Position numbers and translations under genes: made by a program. A model generated the notes under the pieces. It saw only the letters and a program-made list of their open reading frames with translations, did no database searches and had not been told where the DNA came from. 40,119 bases of DNA, taken from Candidatus Gastranaerophilales bacterium. Lineage in GTDB: Bacteria > Cyanobacteriota > Vampirovibrionia > Gastranaerophilales > Gastranaerophilaceae. Location of the stretch: assembly GCA_944327225.1 (NCBI GenBank), contig CALVGZ010000018.1:1-40119 (forward strand). Direction: 5' to 3'. Of this stretch, positions 1-7,308 are shown piece after piece; within the stretch, counting starts at the first letter, position 1, and each line of letters begins with the position of its first letter.

Positions 1-1203
1 AGAGAAAAATACGAAAGAACCAAGCCGCACGTTAACGTAGGTACTATTGGACACGTTGACCATGGTAAAACAACTTTAACGGCTGCTATTACAGGCTGTA
101 TGGCTGCAGCAGGTCAAGCAGAAGCAAAAAAATTCGATGAAATCGATGCTGCTCCTGAAGAAAAAGCACGTGGTATTACTATTTCAACTGCACACGTTGA
201 ATATGAAACTGCTACTCGTCACTATGCACACGTTGACTGCCCGGGCCACGCAGATTATGTTAAAAATATGATTACCGGTGCTGCACAAATGGACGGTGCT
301 ATTCTTGTAGTTGCTGCAACAGACGGTGCAATGCCTCAAACTCGTGAACATATCTTACTTGCACGTCAAGTTGGTGTTCCTAACCTTGTTGTATTTTTAA
401 ATAAATGCGATATGGTTGACGATCCTGAATTATTAGACCTTGTTGAAATGGAAGTTAGAGAATTGTTGTCTTCTTATGAATTCGACGGAGACAATATTCC
501 ATTTGTTAAAGGTTCTGCTTTAAAAGCTTTAGAAGCTGTTCAAGCTAACCCTTCCGTTAAACGTGGTGAAGATGAATGGGTTGATAAAATTTGGGAATTA
601 ATGGATGCAATTGATTCTTACTTCCCTGAACCTGTTCGTGATTTAGATAAACCGTTCTTAATGCCTGTTGAAGATGTATTTTCAATTACAGGTCGTGGTA
701 CAGTTGCAACAGGAAGAGTTGAACGTGGCGTAGTAAAAGTTGGTGACGAAGTTGAGCTTGTTGGTCTTGGTGAAACTAAGAAAACAACTGTTACAGGTGT
801 TGAAATGTTCAGAAAATCTCTTGATCAAGGTCAAGCAGGTGATAATATCGGTGCTCTACTTCGTGGTATTGATAAAACTGAAATTCAACGTGGTCAAGTT
901 TTGGCAAAACCCGGTTCAATTACACCTCACAAAAAATTCACAGCTAACGTTTACGTATTGAAAAAAGAAGAAGGTGGACGTCATACTCCATTCTTCCCTG
1001 GTTACAGACCACAATTCTATATTAGAACAACTGACGTAACCGGTTCAATTAAATTCGATGGCGAAATGGTAATGCCAGGCGATAACGTTGTAATGGAGGT
1101 TGAATTGATTAACCCTGTTGCTATTGAACAAGGTATGAGATTCGCTATTCGTGAAGGCGGAAGAACAGTTGGTGCCGGTATTGTAGATAAAATTATTGAA
1201 TAA
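1..1203 (+). CDS. tuf: Translation elongation factor Tu, 5'-truncated by the window edge
   Basis: EF-Tu is the GTPase that carries aminoacyl-tRNA to the ribosomal A site in the cytoplasm. The frame is open from base 1 ([17 protein letters not shown]), so only about two residues (usually MA) lie outside the window. The P-loop GHVDHGKT, the switch-[10 protein letters not shown] and the NKCD guanine-specificity motif are all present, followed by domains 2 and 3 ending at [12 protein letters not shown]. The visible 400 residues match the normal length. Arginine is largely CGT, and GGT, GCT and GTT are frequent, unlike the AGA-rich neighbours; this fits strong codon selection in a very highly expressed gene. 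A perfect terminator follows 18 bases after the stop. Identification is certain. Confidence 0.98.
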   Translation, partial: REKYERTKPHVNVGTIGHVDHGKTTLTAAITGCMAAAGQAEAKKFDEIDAAPEEKARGITISTAHVEYETATRHYAHVDCPGHADYVKNMITGAAQMDGAILVVAATDGAMPQTREHILLARQVGVPNLVVFLNKCDMVDDPELLDLVEMEVRELLSSYEFDGDNIPFVKGSALKALEAVQANPSVKRGEDEWVDKIWELMDAIDSYFPEPVRDLDKPFLMPVEDVFSITGRGTVATGRVERGVVKVGDEVELVGLGETKKTTVTGVEMFRKSLDQGQAGDNIGALLRGIDKTEIQRGQVLAKPGSITPHKKFTANVYVLKKEEGGRHTPFFPGYRPQFYIRTTDVTGSIKFDGEMVMPGDNVVMEVELINPVAIEQGMRFAIREGGRTVGAGIVDKIIE

Positions 1204-1218
1204 CAATAATTTAAATAT

Positions 1219-1253
1219 AAAATCCGATAGGCAAGTGCTTATCGGATTTTTTA
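1219..1253 (+). terminator. Intrinsic terminator of tuf
   Basis: A 12-bp stem (1221-1232 with 1237-1248, one G-T pair) closes a 4-base AAGT loop and runs straight into a T-tract. It follows the tuf stop codon and separates tuf from the opposing minus-strand gene. Confidence 0.9.
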
Positions 1254-1271
1254 TGCTCAATTTTAATTTAA

Positions 1272-1496
1272 TTAGCAATTATAGTGCGAACATTCAATAT
1301 TTTCTTTAACAGAAAACATAAAGTATCCTACAGCACTAAGACCTACAATAGAATAAATAATTCTTGATGCAATTGACATTTCTCCAAATAAAAAGCCGAC
1401 TAAATCAAAGTCAAATGCTCCGATTAAGCCCCAATTTAGAGCACCAATAAGCACAAGTGTGTAAGTAGTCCATTTAAATACATTCATTAAATTCAT
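1272..1496 (-). CDS. DUF378 family small membrane protein
   Basis: This 74-residue protein matches the DUF378 pattern: two hydrophobic helices (about residues 10-30 and 42-62) around the signature LIGALNWGLIGAF-DFDLVGFLFG. The family is widespread in bacteria and of unknown function; it is predicted to sit in the inner membrane. The ATG is preceded by a good Shine-Dalgarno (AAGGAGA, about 8 bases upstream), which fixes the start. The short tail ends in ECSHYNC. The gene converges on tuf, with the tuf terminator between them. A longer minus-strand frame at 1045-1278 lies inside tuf and is only its shadow. Confidence 0.85.
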   Translation of the reverse strand: MNLMNVFKWTTYTLVLIGALNWGLIGAFDFDLVGFLFGEMSIASRIIYSIVGLSAVGYFMFSVKENIECSHYNC

Positions 1497-1587
1497 AGAG
1501 TCTTCTCCTTTAAAATTGATATCGATATTATGAAGAAGACATAAATTAAAATTAATGCCCGATTGTTTAATATATGGTTAGATTAAA

Positions 1588-1785
1588 TTATCCCAAAGCA
1601 TTAATTGAGCCGCCACCGCTATTATTATTTGCAGATGAAGTATTGCAAGCTATAGTTCCTGCTGTTTCATTTTGTGTTGTAAATAGTGGAGATGGCGAAT
1701 TTTTTGCCATTGTTTCTGCTGTTTTAGCAGATTCTTTTTCTGTTTTTTCAGGCGAAACCTTTTGTGAGTTTAAGTTAATGTCCAT
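1588..1785 (-). CDS. Small Ser/Asn/Gly-rich hypothetical protein
   Basis: This is a 65-residue frame beginning MDINLNSQKVSPEKTEKESA and ending NNNSGGGSINALG. I do not recognise a family. It has no membrane segment and no signal peptide; the N-terminal half is charged (Lys/Glu) and the C-terminal half is low-complexity Ser, Thr, Asn and Gly. I start it at the ATG at 1785 because GGAAAGAG lies about 5 bases upstream. A TTG at 1830 would add 15 residues but has no ribosome site. It lies between two minus-strand genes and could share a transcript with either. The opposite frame (1574-1816) looks like a shadow. Coding status is probable, not certain. Confidence 0.5.
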   Translation of the reverse strand: MDINLNSQKVSPEKTEKESAKTAETMAKNSPSPLFTTQNETAGTIACNTSSANNNSGGGSINALG

Positions 1786-1881
1786 TAATGTCTCTTTCCA
1801 TTTAAATATAACATAAGGTATATTCCACAAAATTTAAAATAATAAACTATAAATTTAAAACTTGTTAAATTAATTAATTTT

Positions 1882-2988
1882 TTATTTTAATTTTTCAGGA
1901 AAAACAAAATATTTTCTAAGTAAGAAATTACCCAAAACTCCGACGCCGCTTGAAATTGTTTTAGACCAGAAATTACCGCAGCCGATTATAATCAAACCAA
2001 GAGTTGTGTAATAGTCAATTGTTCCCATTATTATTAAAGTGATTATGTATGTAATAATTTCCATTGCGGAGTTCCAGCGGGCTTTGTGTCGAAATAGAAT
2101 TAAAATACATAAAATATAATTTACGAATGCGGATATAAAAAACGCAATTGCTATGTTTAAAATCAGATTATTAAATATCGTTGTAAGTATCATAAAAGAA
2201 ATAATATTCGCAATTGCACTTATGCCACCTATAAATAAATATAAAATAAATTGCATAGGAATAGGAGCCGTATTTGCACCATAGTGAAATATGCAATACA
2301 TTGCTCTTAATCCGTCTTTTGCTTTTATTTTTTTGCCTTCTTCGTATGTTCTTGGAGTGTATGAAATTGCAGTTTCATACACTCGCCAATTACCTTTTGC
2401 AACTTGAATTGTAACTTCTGGTTCGAAACCAAATCTGTTTTCTTTCAGTTTTGGTGCAATTTCTTTTATAACTTCTTTTTTAAATAATTTGTAGCAAGTT
2501 TCCATGTCTGTAATGTCGAGATTTGTGTACATATTGGTTAAAAGAGTCAGAAATTTATTCATACACGTATGCCAGAAATAAAGAACTCTTCTTGTATTTT
2601 GTTTTAGATATCTTGAGCCAAAACAAACATCAGCTTTATTTTCAAGTAAAGGTTTTAAAAGTTTAATATAATCTTTTGGGTCATATTCATTGTCTGCATC
2701 TTGTATTCCTATATAATCACCGGTTGCTTGAATAAATCCTGTTTTAAGGGCTGCACCTTTTCCTTTATTTTTTTTATGAGTAAAAAATTTTATTTTGTTA
2801 TTGTCTGAAATTTTTTCTGCAATCTCTTTGCTTTTGTCATTTGAGCAATCATCAACTAGAATAACTTCAATTTCAATTAAATTTTTTTTAAAATAATCTT
2901 CTTTTTCAAGTTCTATGATTTTATTAACTGTATTTAAAAGTGTTGTTTCTTCGTTATAAATCGGAACTATTAAGCTTAATTTTTTCAT
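1882..2988 (-). CDS. GT2 polyisoprenyl-phosphate glycosyltransferase with C-terminal GtrA membrane domain
   Basis: The N-terminal 235 residues are a DPM1-like family 2 glycosyltransferase: SLIVPIYNEE at the start, the nucleotide-binding VDDCSND and the metal-binding DAD at residues 97-99 (IQDADNEYDP). From about residue 243 there is a GtrA-type domain with four hydrophobic helices (ISAIANIISFMILT, NYILCILILFRHK) ending in NFLLRKYFVFPEK. Such fusions transfer a sugar from a nucleotide donor to a polyprenyl phosphate and help present it for glycan or protein decoration at the envelope; the sugar and target cannot be read from sequence. There is no Shine-Dalgarno. A -10 hexamer ends 6 bases before the ATG, which suggests a leaderless mRNA. 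The gene diverges from fixC. Confidence 0.9.
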   Translation of the reverse strand: MKKLSLIVPIYNEETTLLNTVNKIIELEKEDYFKKNLIEIEVILVDDCSNDKSKEIAEKISDNNKIKFFTHKKNKGKGAALKTGFIQATGDYIGIQDADNEYDPKDYIKLLKPLLENKADVCFGSRYLKQNTRRVLYFWHTCMNKFLTLLTNMYTNLDITDMETCYKLFKKEVIKEIAPKLKENRFGFEPEVTIQVAKGNWRVYETAISYTPRTYEEGKKIKAKDGLRAMYCIFHYGANTAPIPMQFILYLFIGGISAIANIISFMILTTIFNNLILNIAIAFFISAFVNYILCILILFRHKARWNSAMEIITYIITLIIMGTIDYYTTLGLIIIGCGNFWSKTISSGVGVLGNFLLRKYFVFPEKLK

Positions 2989-2994
2989 ATAAAG

Positions 2995-3023
2995 ATTATA
3001 TTTTTTTTGTTTTAAAAGGGCAA
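2995..3023 (-). promoter_or_regulatory. Promoter of the GT2-GtrA gene, leaderless geometry
   Basis: On the minus strand TTGCCC (3023-3018), a 17-base spacer and a perfect TATAAT (3000-2995) are followed by only six bases before the ATG at 2988. Transcription would start at or within a base or two of the start codon. Confidence 0.7.
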
Positions 3024-3067
3024 ATATAATTAAAATTGTAAAATTTTTTGATTAGGATTTTCTTCTA

Positions 3068-3096
3068 TTGTCTTTTAATTAAATAAACTGTAAAAT
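3068..3096 (+). promoter_or_regulatory. Promoter of the fixC operon, leaderless geometry
   Basis: TTGTCT (3068-3073), a 17-base spacer and TAAAAT (3091-3096) are followed by six bases and the fixC ATG. No Shine-Dalgarno lies between. It is divergent from the GT2-GtrA promoter about 45 bases away. Confidence 0.65.
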
Positions 3097-3102
3097 TAAA
3101 TT

Positions 3103-4431
3103 ATGAATAGTGTGAACAAAGCTGATGTCATAGTTGTTGGAGCAGGACCTGCGGGGATTTCCGCTGCACTTGCTGTTGCAAGGGGCGGAAAAAAAGTTTT
3201 GCTTATTGAAAGAGCACAATATGCCGGTTCTAAGAATATGTATGGTGGTGCAGTTTACACTACTGCATTAAAGGAAGTTTTTAAAGATGATTTTAAAACA
3301 ATACCTTATGAAAGAATAATAAATTCCCACACTTGGGCTTTTTTAACCGATACCGGTTCGTTTGAAATGACTTATAAAAATGACGATTCAACGGCTTCGT
3401 ATGCTATAAAAAGATTTAACTTAGAAAAATGGATGATAGAAAGAGCAAAAGAAGCCGGAGTATATTATATTCCAAATACTTTGGTAACTAATCTTCTTTT
3501 AAAAGATGGATGTGTAATAGGTGTTAAAACTGAACTTGAGGAATATTTTGCTTCAGTTACAATACTGGCGGATGGTGTAAATTCACTTTTAAGCAGACAG
3601 ATAAATTTAAGAAGTAATTATGAACCAAAAGACATTATTTTATCGGTAAAAGAAGCAATAAAGCTTGATAAAAAAGTTATAGAAGAAAGATTTAATCTTA
3701 AAGAAGATTGTACAAACGGTGTTAATAAACAATATTTTGGTACGGGTTTTGGTAAGATGAAAGATATCAAAAATCTTTTTATGATGACTTTTCTTCATAC
3801 TTTTAAAGATACCGTAATGCTTGGAGTTGGTGCTAATTTAGCAGATTTAACAAAAAATAAACTTAATTTAAATGAAATTTTAGATGAAGTTAAAAAGCAT
3901 CCGGATATTTATCCGCTTATTAAAGATGGTGAAACCATTGAGTATAGTGCACATTTAATTCCTGAAGGCGGGTATAACAAAATGCCGAAGTTGGTTTCCT
4001 CGGGTGTTATAATAGTAGGTGATGCGGCAGGATTTGTTAATAGTGTTCATTTGGAAGGAACAAATTTTGCTTTAATTTCGGGTAAATTAGCCGGTGAAAG
4101 TGCATTGAATGCATTGGAGAATGATGATTTTTCGGAACGCAGTCTTTTAATCTATAGGAAAAAATTGGAAAAATCTTTTATTTTGAAGGATCTTTATTCT
4201 TATAGAAATGTTATTAATAAATTATACTCGCGTTCAAATTCTTTATCTGTTTATTACCCTAAAAAAATAAGAGAACTTTTTGAAATAGTAACAAGTGCAA
4301 ATTGTATTCCAAAAGGAGAACAGATAAGGTCTTATGTTAAAAGTTTTTTTAAAGATAGAAAAATAACCGAACTTTTTAAGGATTTTTTTGCCTTTTTAAA
4401 GTGCGGACTTGATGTATTTTTTGGGAAATAA
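3103..4431 (+). CDS. fixC: FixC-type electron-transfer-flavoprotein:quinone oxidoreductase
   Basis: This 442-residue flavoprotein opens with the FAD-binding Rossmann motif DVIVVGAGPAGISAA (residues 8-23), followed by the ETF-QO/FixC signature GSKNMYGGAVYT. A second FAD contact, VIIVGDAAGFVN-VHLEGTNFA, lies near residues 305-325. The family passes electrons between an ETF-type flavoprotein and a quinone at the membrane surface. The next gene, two bases downstream, is the small ferredoxin FixX, which supplies the iron-sulfur part that is fused in mitochondrial ETF-QO. FixA and FixB are absent from this window, so the partner must be encoded elsewhere. The start is the ATG right behind a -10 element, with no Shine-Dalgarno. 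Confidence 0.9.
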   Translation: MNSVNKADVIVVGAGPAGISAALAVARGGKKVLLIERAQYAGSKNMYGGAVYTTALKEVFKDDFKTIPYERIINSHTWAFLTDTGSFEMTYKNDDSTASYAIKRFNLEKWMIERAKEAGVYYIPNTLVTNLLLKDGCVIGVKTELEEYFASVTILADGVNSLLSRQINLRSNYEPKDIILSVKEAIKLDKKVIEERFNLKEDCTNGVNKQYFGTGFGKMKDIKNLFMMTFLHTFKDTVMLGVGANLADLTKNKLNLNEILDEVKKHPDIYPLIKDGETIEYSAHLIPEGGYNKMPKLVSSGVIIVGDAAGFVNSVHLEGTNFALISGKLAGESALNALENDDFSERSLLIYRKKLEKSFILKDLYSYRNVINKLYSRSNSLSVYYPKKIRELFEIVTSANCIPKGEQIRSYVKSFFKDRKITELFKDFFAFLKCGLDVFFGK

Positions 4432-4433
4432 TT

Positions 4434-4733
4434 ATGAATGAAAATAAAGATAATAAAAAATCAATTCAAGAAAAATTAGAATTATTAAAATATAATTGTG
4501 CGAATTCATCTCATTTAATTGTTGATCAAAAAAAGTGTGCGAAATGTAAGGAAAAACCCTGTACCTTTATTTGTCCTGCCGGAGTTTATACAAAAGATGA
4601 AATTACCGGAGAGATTATTGTACAGTACGAAAATTGTCTTGAATGCGGTGCATGCAGAATTGCATGTCCTAAGAATGTTATTGATTGGAGCTATCCTGAA
4701 TCGGGATGCGGTGTAGTTTTTAAGCATAATTAA
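4434..4733 (+). CDS. fixX: FixX-like ferredoxin
   Basis: A 99-residue ferredoxin-like protein. Two cysteine clusters are visible: CAKCKEKPCTFICP and CLECGACRIACP. The tail WSYPESGCGVVFKHN is the FixX signature. FixX is the iron-sulfur partner of FixC and probably docks on it at the membrane. Both cysteine sets look complete, so either one or two [4Fe-4S] clusters could be bound; classical FixX is usually described as binding one. It starts two bases after the fixC stop, so the two are almost certainly translated together. A minus-strand frame over the same bases is a shadow. Confidence 0.9.
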   Translation: MNENKDNKKSIQEKLELLKYNCANSSHLIVDQKKCAKCKEKPCTFICPAGVYTKDEITGEIIVQYENCLECGACRIACPKNVIDWSYPESGCGVVFKHN

Positions 4734-4751
4734 GGAAATTAAGGAGCAAAT

Positions 4752-5210
4752 ATGGAAAACCAATATTTTTCAAGGTGGTATGATAAGGATCCGGTTCTGT
4801 CGATGTCTATGAGGACTTTGGCTAATTCTTCGGATACAAGACAAATAATTGTTGCTCTTAACTTGATTAAAGTTATAATTGAACATAATATTCAAGATAA
4901 TAAGTATGAAAATGTTGAAGATATTATGTCTGCTGTTGAAGACGGACGTATTCAAAGAGGTCATTCTCGTTGGTATGATATTGATTCAACGGTTAGGACA
5001 GCTATACAAATGCTTGAAAAATGTCCTTTGGAGACAAAAAAGAAGGTGGCACTTGATATGGCTCAAATTGTTATAGAAAAAATAATCCAAGATGATGATG
5101 AAGAAGAATTAAAAAAAGAAGAAGAGGAACAAAATAGAGATGTTCAAGAATTTGAAGGAAAAATTATAGATTTGGATTTAGATAAAGCACTCGAAAACGA
5201 AAATGAATGA
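4752..5210 (+). CDS. Unrecognised protein with an exact internal duplication (SRWYD repeats)
   Basis: I do not recognise this 152-residue protein. Residues 7-49 and 72-114 are two copies of one helical unit at an exact offset of 65: both start SRWYD-D, share an Ala-Leu in the middle (35-36 and 100-101) and end with a hydrophobic helix followed by E, I and QD (VIIEHNIQD, IVIEKIIQD). The tail (115-152) is very acidic and probably disordered. There is no signal peptide or membrane segment, so it should be cytoplasmic. AAGGAG lies 6 bases before the ATG. It sits between fixX (18 bases upstream) and a TPR gene whose start overlaps its stop, so it is part of the same operon. The pattern suggests a protein-binding adaptor, but that is a guess. 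Confidence 0.85.
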   Translation: MENQYFSRWYDKDPVLSMSMRTLANSSDTRQIIVALNLIKVIIEHNIQDNKYENVEDIMSAVEDGRIQRGHSRWYDIDSTVRTAIQMLEKCPLETKKKVALDMAQIVIEKIIQDDDEEELKKEEEEQNRDVQEFEGKIIDLDLDKALENENE

Positions 5211-6135
5211 TACGGAAAGATTTGAAAATTTGCAAACCACACTCAAGCTTAATCCGAAAAACTTTCAGGCAAGGCGTGAGCTTGTTATGCTGTGTTTGGA
5301 TTTGGGCTACGAAAAGGTTGCTCTTTCTCATATAAAATATCTGCTTTCGATTTTTCCTGATGATGCGGATTTGTATTTTAATACTGGTATTTGTTGGGAA
5401 AAATTAAAAAATTATGAATATGCACTTGCTGCATATAAAAAAGCAGTTGAAATAAGGCCGGAAGACCCAGATTTTTTGTATAACTTAGCTTTAATTTATG
5501 AAAAAACAGGTGATATAGATAATGCAATGAAGAATTTTAAAAAAGTTATTTATTATAAACCGGAAGATGCTAATGCTTTTTTTTCAATCGGAGTTTTATA
5601 TTCTAAAAAGAATGATTCAAAAACAGCTATAAAATGTTATAGAAAAGCGATTGAATATAATTACAGTGATTATTTTGCCCATTTCTATTTGGCTTTGGAG
5701 TATAAAAAAATTAGCGAAATTGATTTTGCCCTTGTTGAATATAGGAAAGTATTGGAATTATCGCCTGATTATTCTTGGGCGTATTTTAATATAGCTCAAA
5801 TTTATTGGGAGTTGGGTAGAGTTGAAGATTCTGTTATAATGTTAAAAAAAGCAATTGAAAAAAACCCGAAAGATATGGAAAGTTATAAACTTTTAGTTCA
5901 AATTTTAATAAAGGAAGAGAAAATTGAAGAGGCATTAGATATTTTAACAAATGAAACAGAAAAAACTCAAAATGCTGATTTGTATTATCTTATGTCTAAA
6001 ATTTTTGAAATAACGGATGATGAGTCTTCGAGATTTGATTGTCTTGAACTCGCACTTGAGAATAAAAAAAGTCTTACTTTTAATTTAAATGCAGTTAAAG
6101 AAGAATATAAGAAATTAAAAAAGAAGATAGCCTGA
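5203..6135 (+). CDS. Tetratricopeptide (TPR) repeat protein
   Basis: Nearly all of the 310 residues form TPR helical hairpins; about seven units can be counted from residue 16 to 250. The clearest have the A-x(3)-Y/F-x(2)-A-I-x(3)-P pattern, for example YEYALAAYKKAVEIRPEDPD and SKTAIKCYRKAIEYN. There is no signal peptide or catalytic domain, so this is a cytoplasmic protein-protein scaffold. The ATG overlaps the end of the preceding gene by 8 bases, giving translational coupling and suggesting that the two proteins act together. It closes the fixC-fixX operon; a new promoter follows within 25 bases. The partner and pathway cannot be told from sequence. Confidence 0.9.
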   Translation: MNDTERFENLQTTLKLNPKNFQARRELVMLCLDLGYEKVALSHIKYLLSIFPDDADLYFNTGICWEKLKNYEYALAAYKKAVEIRPEDPDFLYNLALIYEKTGDIDNAMKNFKKVIYYKPEDANAFFSIGVLYSKKNDSKTAIKCYRKAIEYNYSDYFAHFYLALEYKKISEIDFALVEYRKVLELSPDYSWAYFNIAQIYWELGRVEDSVIMLKKAIEKNPKDMESYKLLVQILIKEEKIEEALDILTNETEKTQNADLYYLMSKIFEITDDESSRFDCLELALENKKSLTFNLNAVKEEYKKLKKKIA

Positions 6136-6153
6136 GGTTTTTTATTTTTCTTG

Positions 6154-6162
6154 TGCTAAATT
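6154..6162 (+). promoter_or_regulatory. Extended -10 promoter of dprA, leaderless geometry
   Basis: TGC directly precedes TAAATT (6157-6162), giving an extended -10; six bases then separate it from the ATG at 6169. No Shine-Dalgarno is present. I see no good -35, which extended -10 promoters can lack. Confidence 0.55.
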
Positions 6163-6168
6163 TAATTT

Positions 6169-7302
6169 ATGGATACTAAAATAAAACAATTAAGTTTAAT
6201 AAATGGTGAAAAAGAAGATAAATTGAAGTTTTACGTTGCTTTTAGCTATCTTTTTATTCGCCCTTTATTTAAATCTAAATTATTTGAATATTTTGATTAT
6301 GATATAGAGCGAGCTTTTAATGCTTCTAAAGAAGATTTAAGAAAAATTGCATCAAAATTTGACATTTCAATTCCAAGAGATTTTATCGAAAAGAGAAATA
6401 ATTTAAATGTAGAGGAATGTTTATATAGTGCTTTTTTGGATGATGAAGTTAAAATATTGACTTATGAAGATGAAAAATATCCCCCTTTATTAAAGGAAAT
6501 TCCTGATTTTCCGCTTTCTTTATATTACAAGGGTGATATAGATAAAATTGATTATGATTACAATATTGCAATAGTTGGTTCAAGGTTGGCTTCAGAAAAT
6601 GCAAAATTATCATTAAAAAGTATTTTAGCTAAATTAAAAAATTCAAATATAGTTGTGGTGTCTGGTCTTGCTTATGGTATAGATTCACAGGCTCATCAAA
6701 GTGCTTTGGATAACAATCTAAAAACAATAGCCGTTGTTGGTTCGGGATTGGATATAATTTATCCTGCTCAAAATAAAAAGTTATTTAGAGATATATTAAA
6801 TAATGGGGGTGTTATTTTTAGTGAATATCCTTTAAAAACTCGTCCCTTGGCTCAAAATTTTCCTCAAAGAAATAGAATTGTTGTCGGCATGTCAAAAGGA
6901 ACGCTCGTTGCGGAAGCAAAATTGAAAAGCGGAGCTATGATTAGTGCTAATTTGACTTTGGATTATAATAGGGAGCTAATGTGTATTCCGGGTAATATTT
7001 TAAATCCGAATACTTCTGGAATATATTATTTAATAAAAAATGGAGCGGGAATTATTGCGGATTCGAGTGATTTGTTAAATCAAATGGGTTGGGATATTAT
7101 AATTGAAGTAAGTGATAAAAAAATTACATTGAGCAAAATTCAACAAAAGGTGGTAGAAGTTTTGTCTTTAGATGCCAGAACATTTGATGAAATAGTTAAT
7201 TTTCTAAATGCAGATGTTTCTGAAGTTATGGTTAACTTGACAGAGCTTGAATTAAAAGGTTTAATTAAACAATCGAATAATAAATATTATAAATGCGAAT
7301 AG
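6169..7302 (+). CDS. dprA: DNA-processing protein A (single-strand DNA and RecA loading factor)
   Basis: DprA/Smf protects incoming single-stranded DNA during natural transformation and loads RecA on it; it is cytoplasmic. The 377 residues show an N-terminal helical part, the Rossmann core (IAIVGSRLAS near 130, SGLAYGIDSQAH at 165-176, VVGSGLDIIYPAQN) and the strongly conserved FPQRNRIVVGMSKGTLVAEA with GSGAMI-like KSGAMISANLTL. The last 60 residues form the winged-helix domain typical of DprA. topA follows after 6 bases, a dprA-topA order found in many bacteria. The gene has its own extended -10 promoter immediately before the ATG. Without comEC or comF nearby, actual competence cannot be claimed. 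Confidence 0.95.
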   Translation: MDTKIKQLSLINGEKEDKLKFYVAFSYLFIRPLFKSKLFEYFDYDIERAFNASKEDLRKIASKFDISIPRDFIEKRNNLNVEECLYSAFLDDEVKILTYEDEKYPPLLKEIPDFPLSLYYKGDIDKIDYDYNIAIVGSRLASENAKLSLKSILAKLKNSNIVVVSGLAYGIDSQAHQSALDNNLKTIAVVGSGLDIIYPAQNKKLFRDILNNGGVIFSEYPLKTRPLAQNFPQRNRIVVGMSKGTLVAEAKLKSGAMISANLTLDYNRELMCIPGNILNPNTSGIYYLIKNGAGIIADSSDLLNQMGWDIIIEVSDKKITLSKIQQKVVEVLSLDARTFDEIVNFLNADVSEVMVNLTELELKGLIKQSNNKYYKCE

Positions 7303-7308
7303 GTTAAT

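Noticed and set aside
1045-1278. 77-residue minus-strand frame over the tuf 3' end
   Set aside because: It lies antisense to EF-Tu and its terminator, has no ribosome site and reads as low-complexity Lys/Asn/Phe sequence.
1574-1816. 80-residue plus-strand frame opposite the small hypothetical gene
   Set aside because: It has no Shine-Dalgarno, while the minus-strand frame has one at a good distance. Its composition looks like a reverse reading of the Ser/Lys-rich gene.
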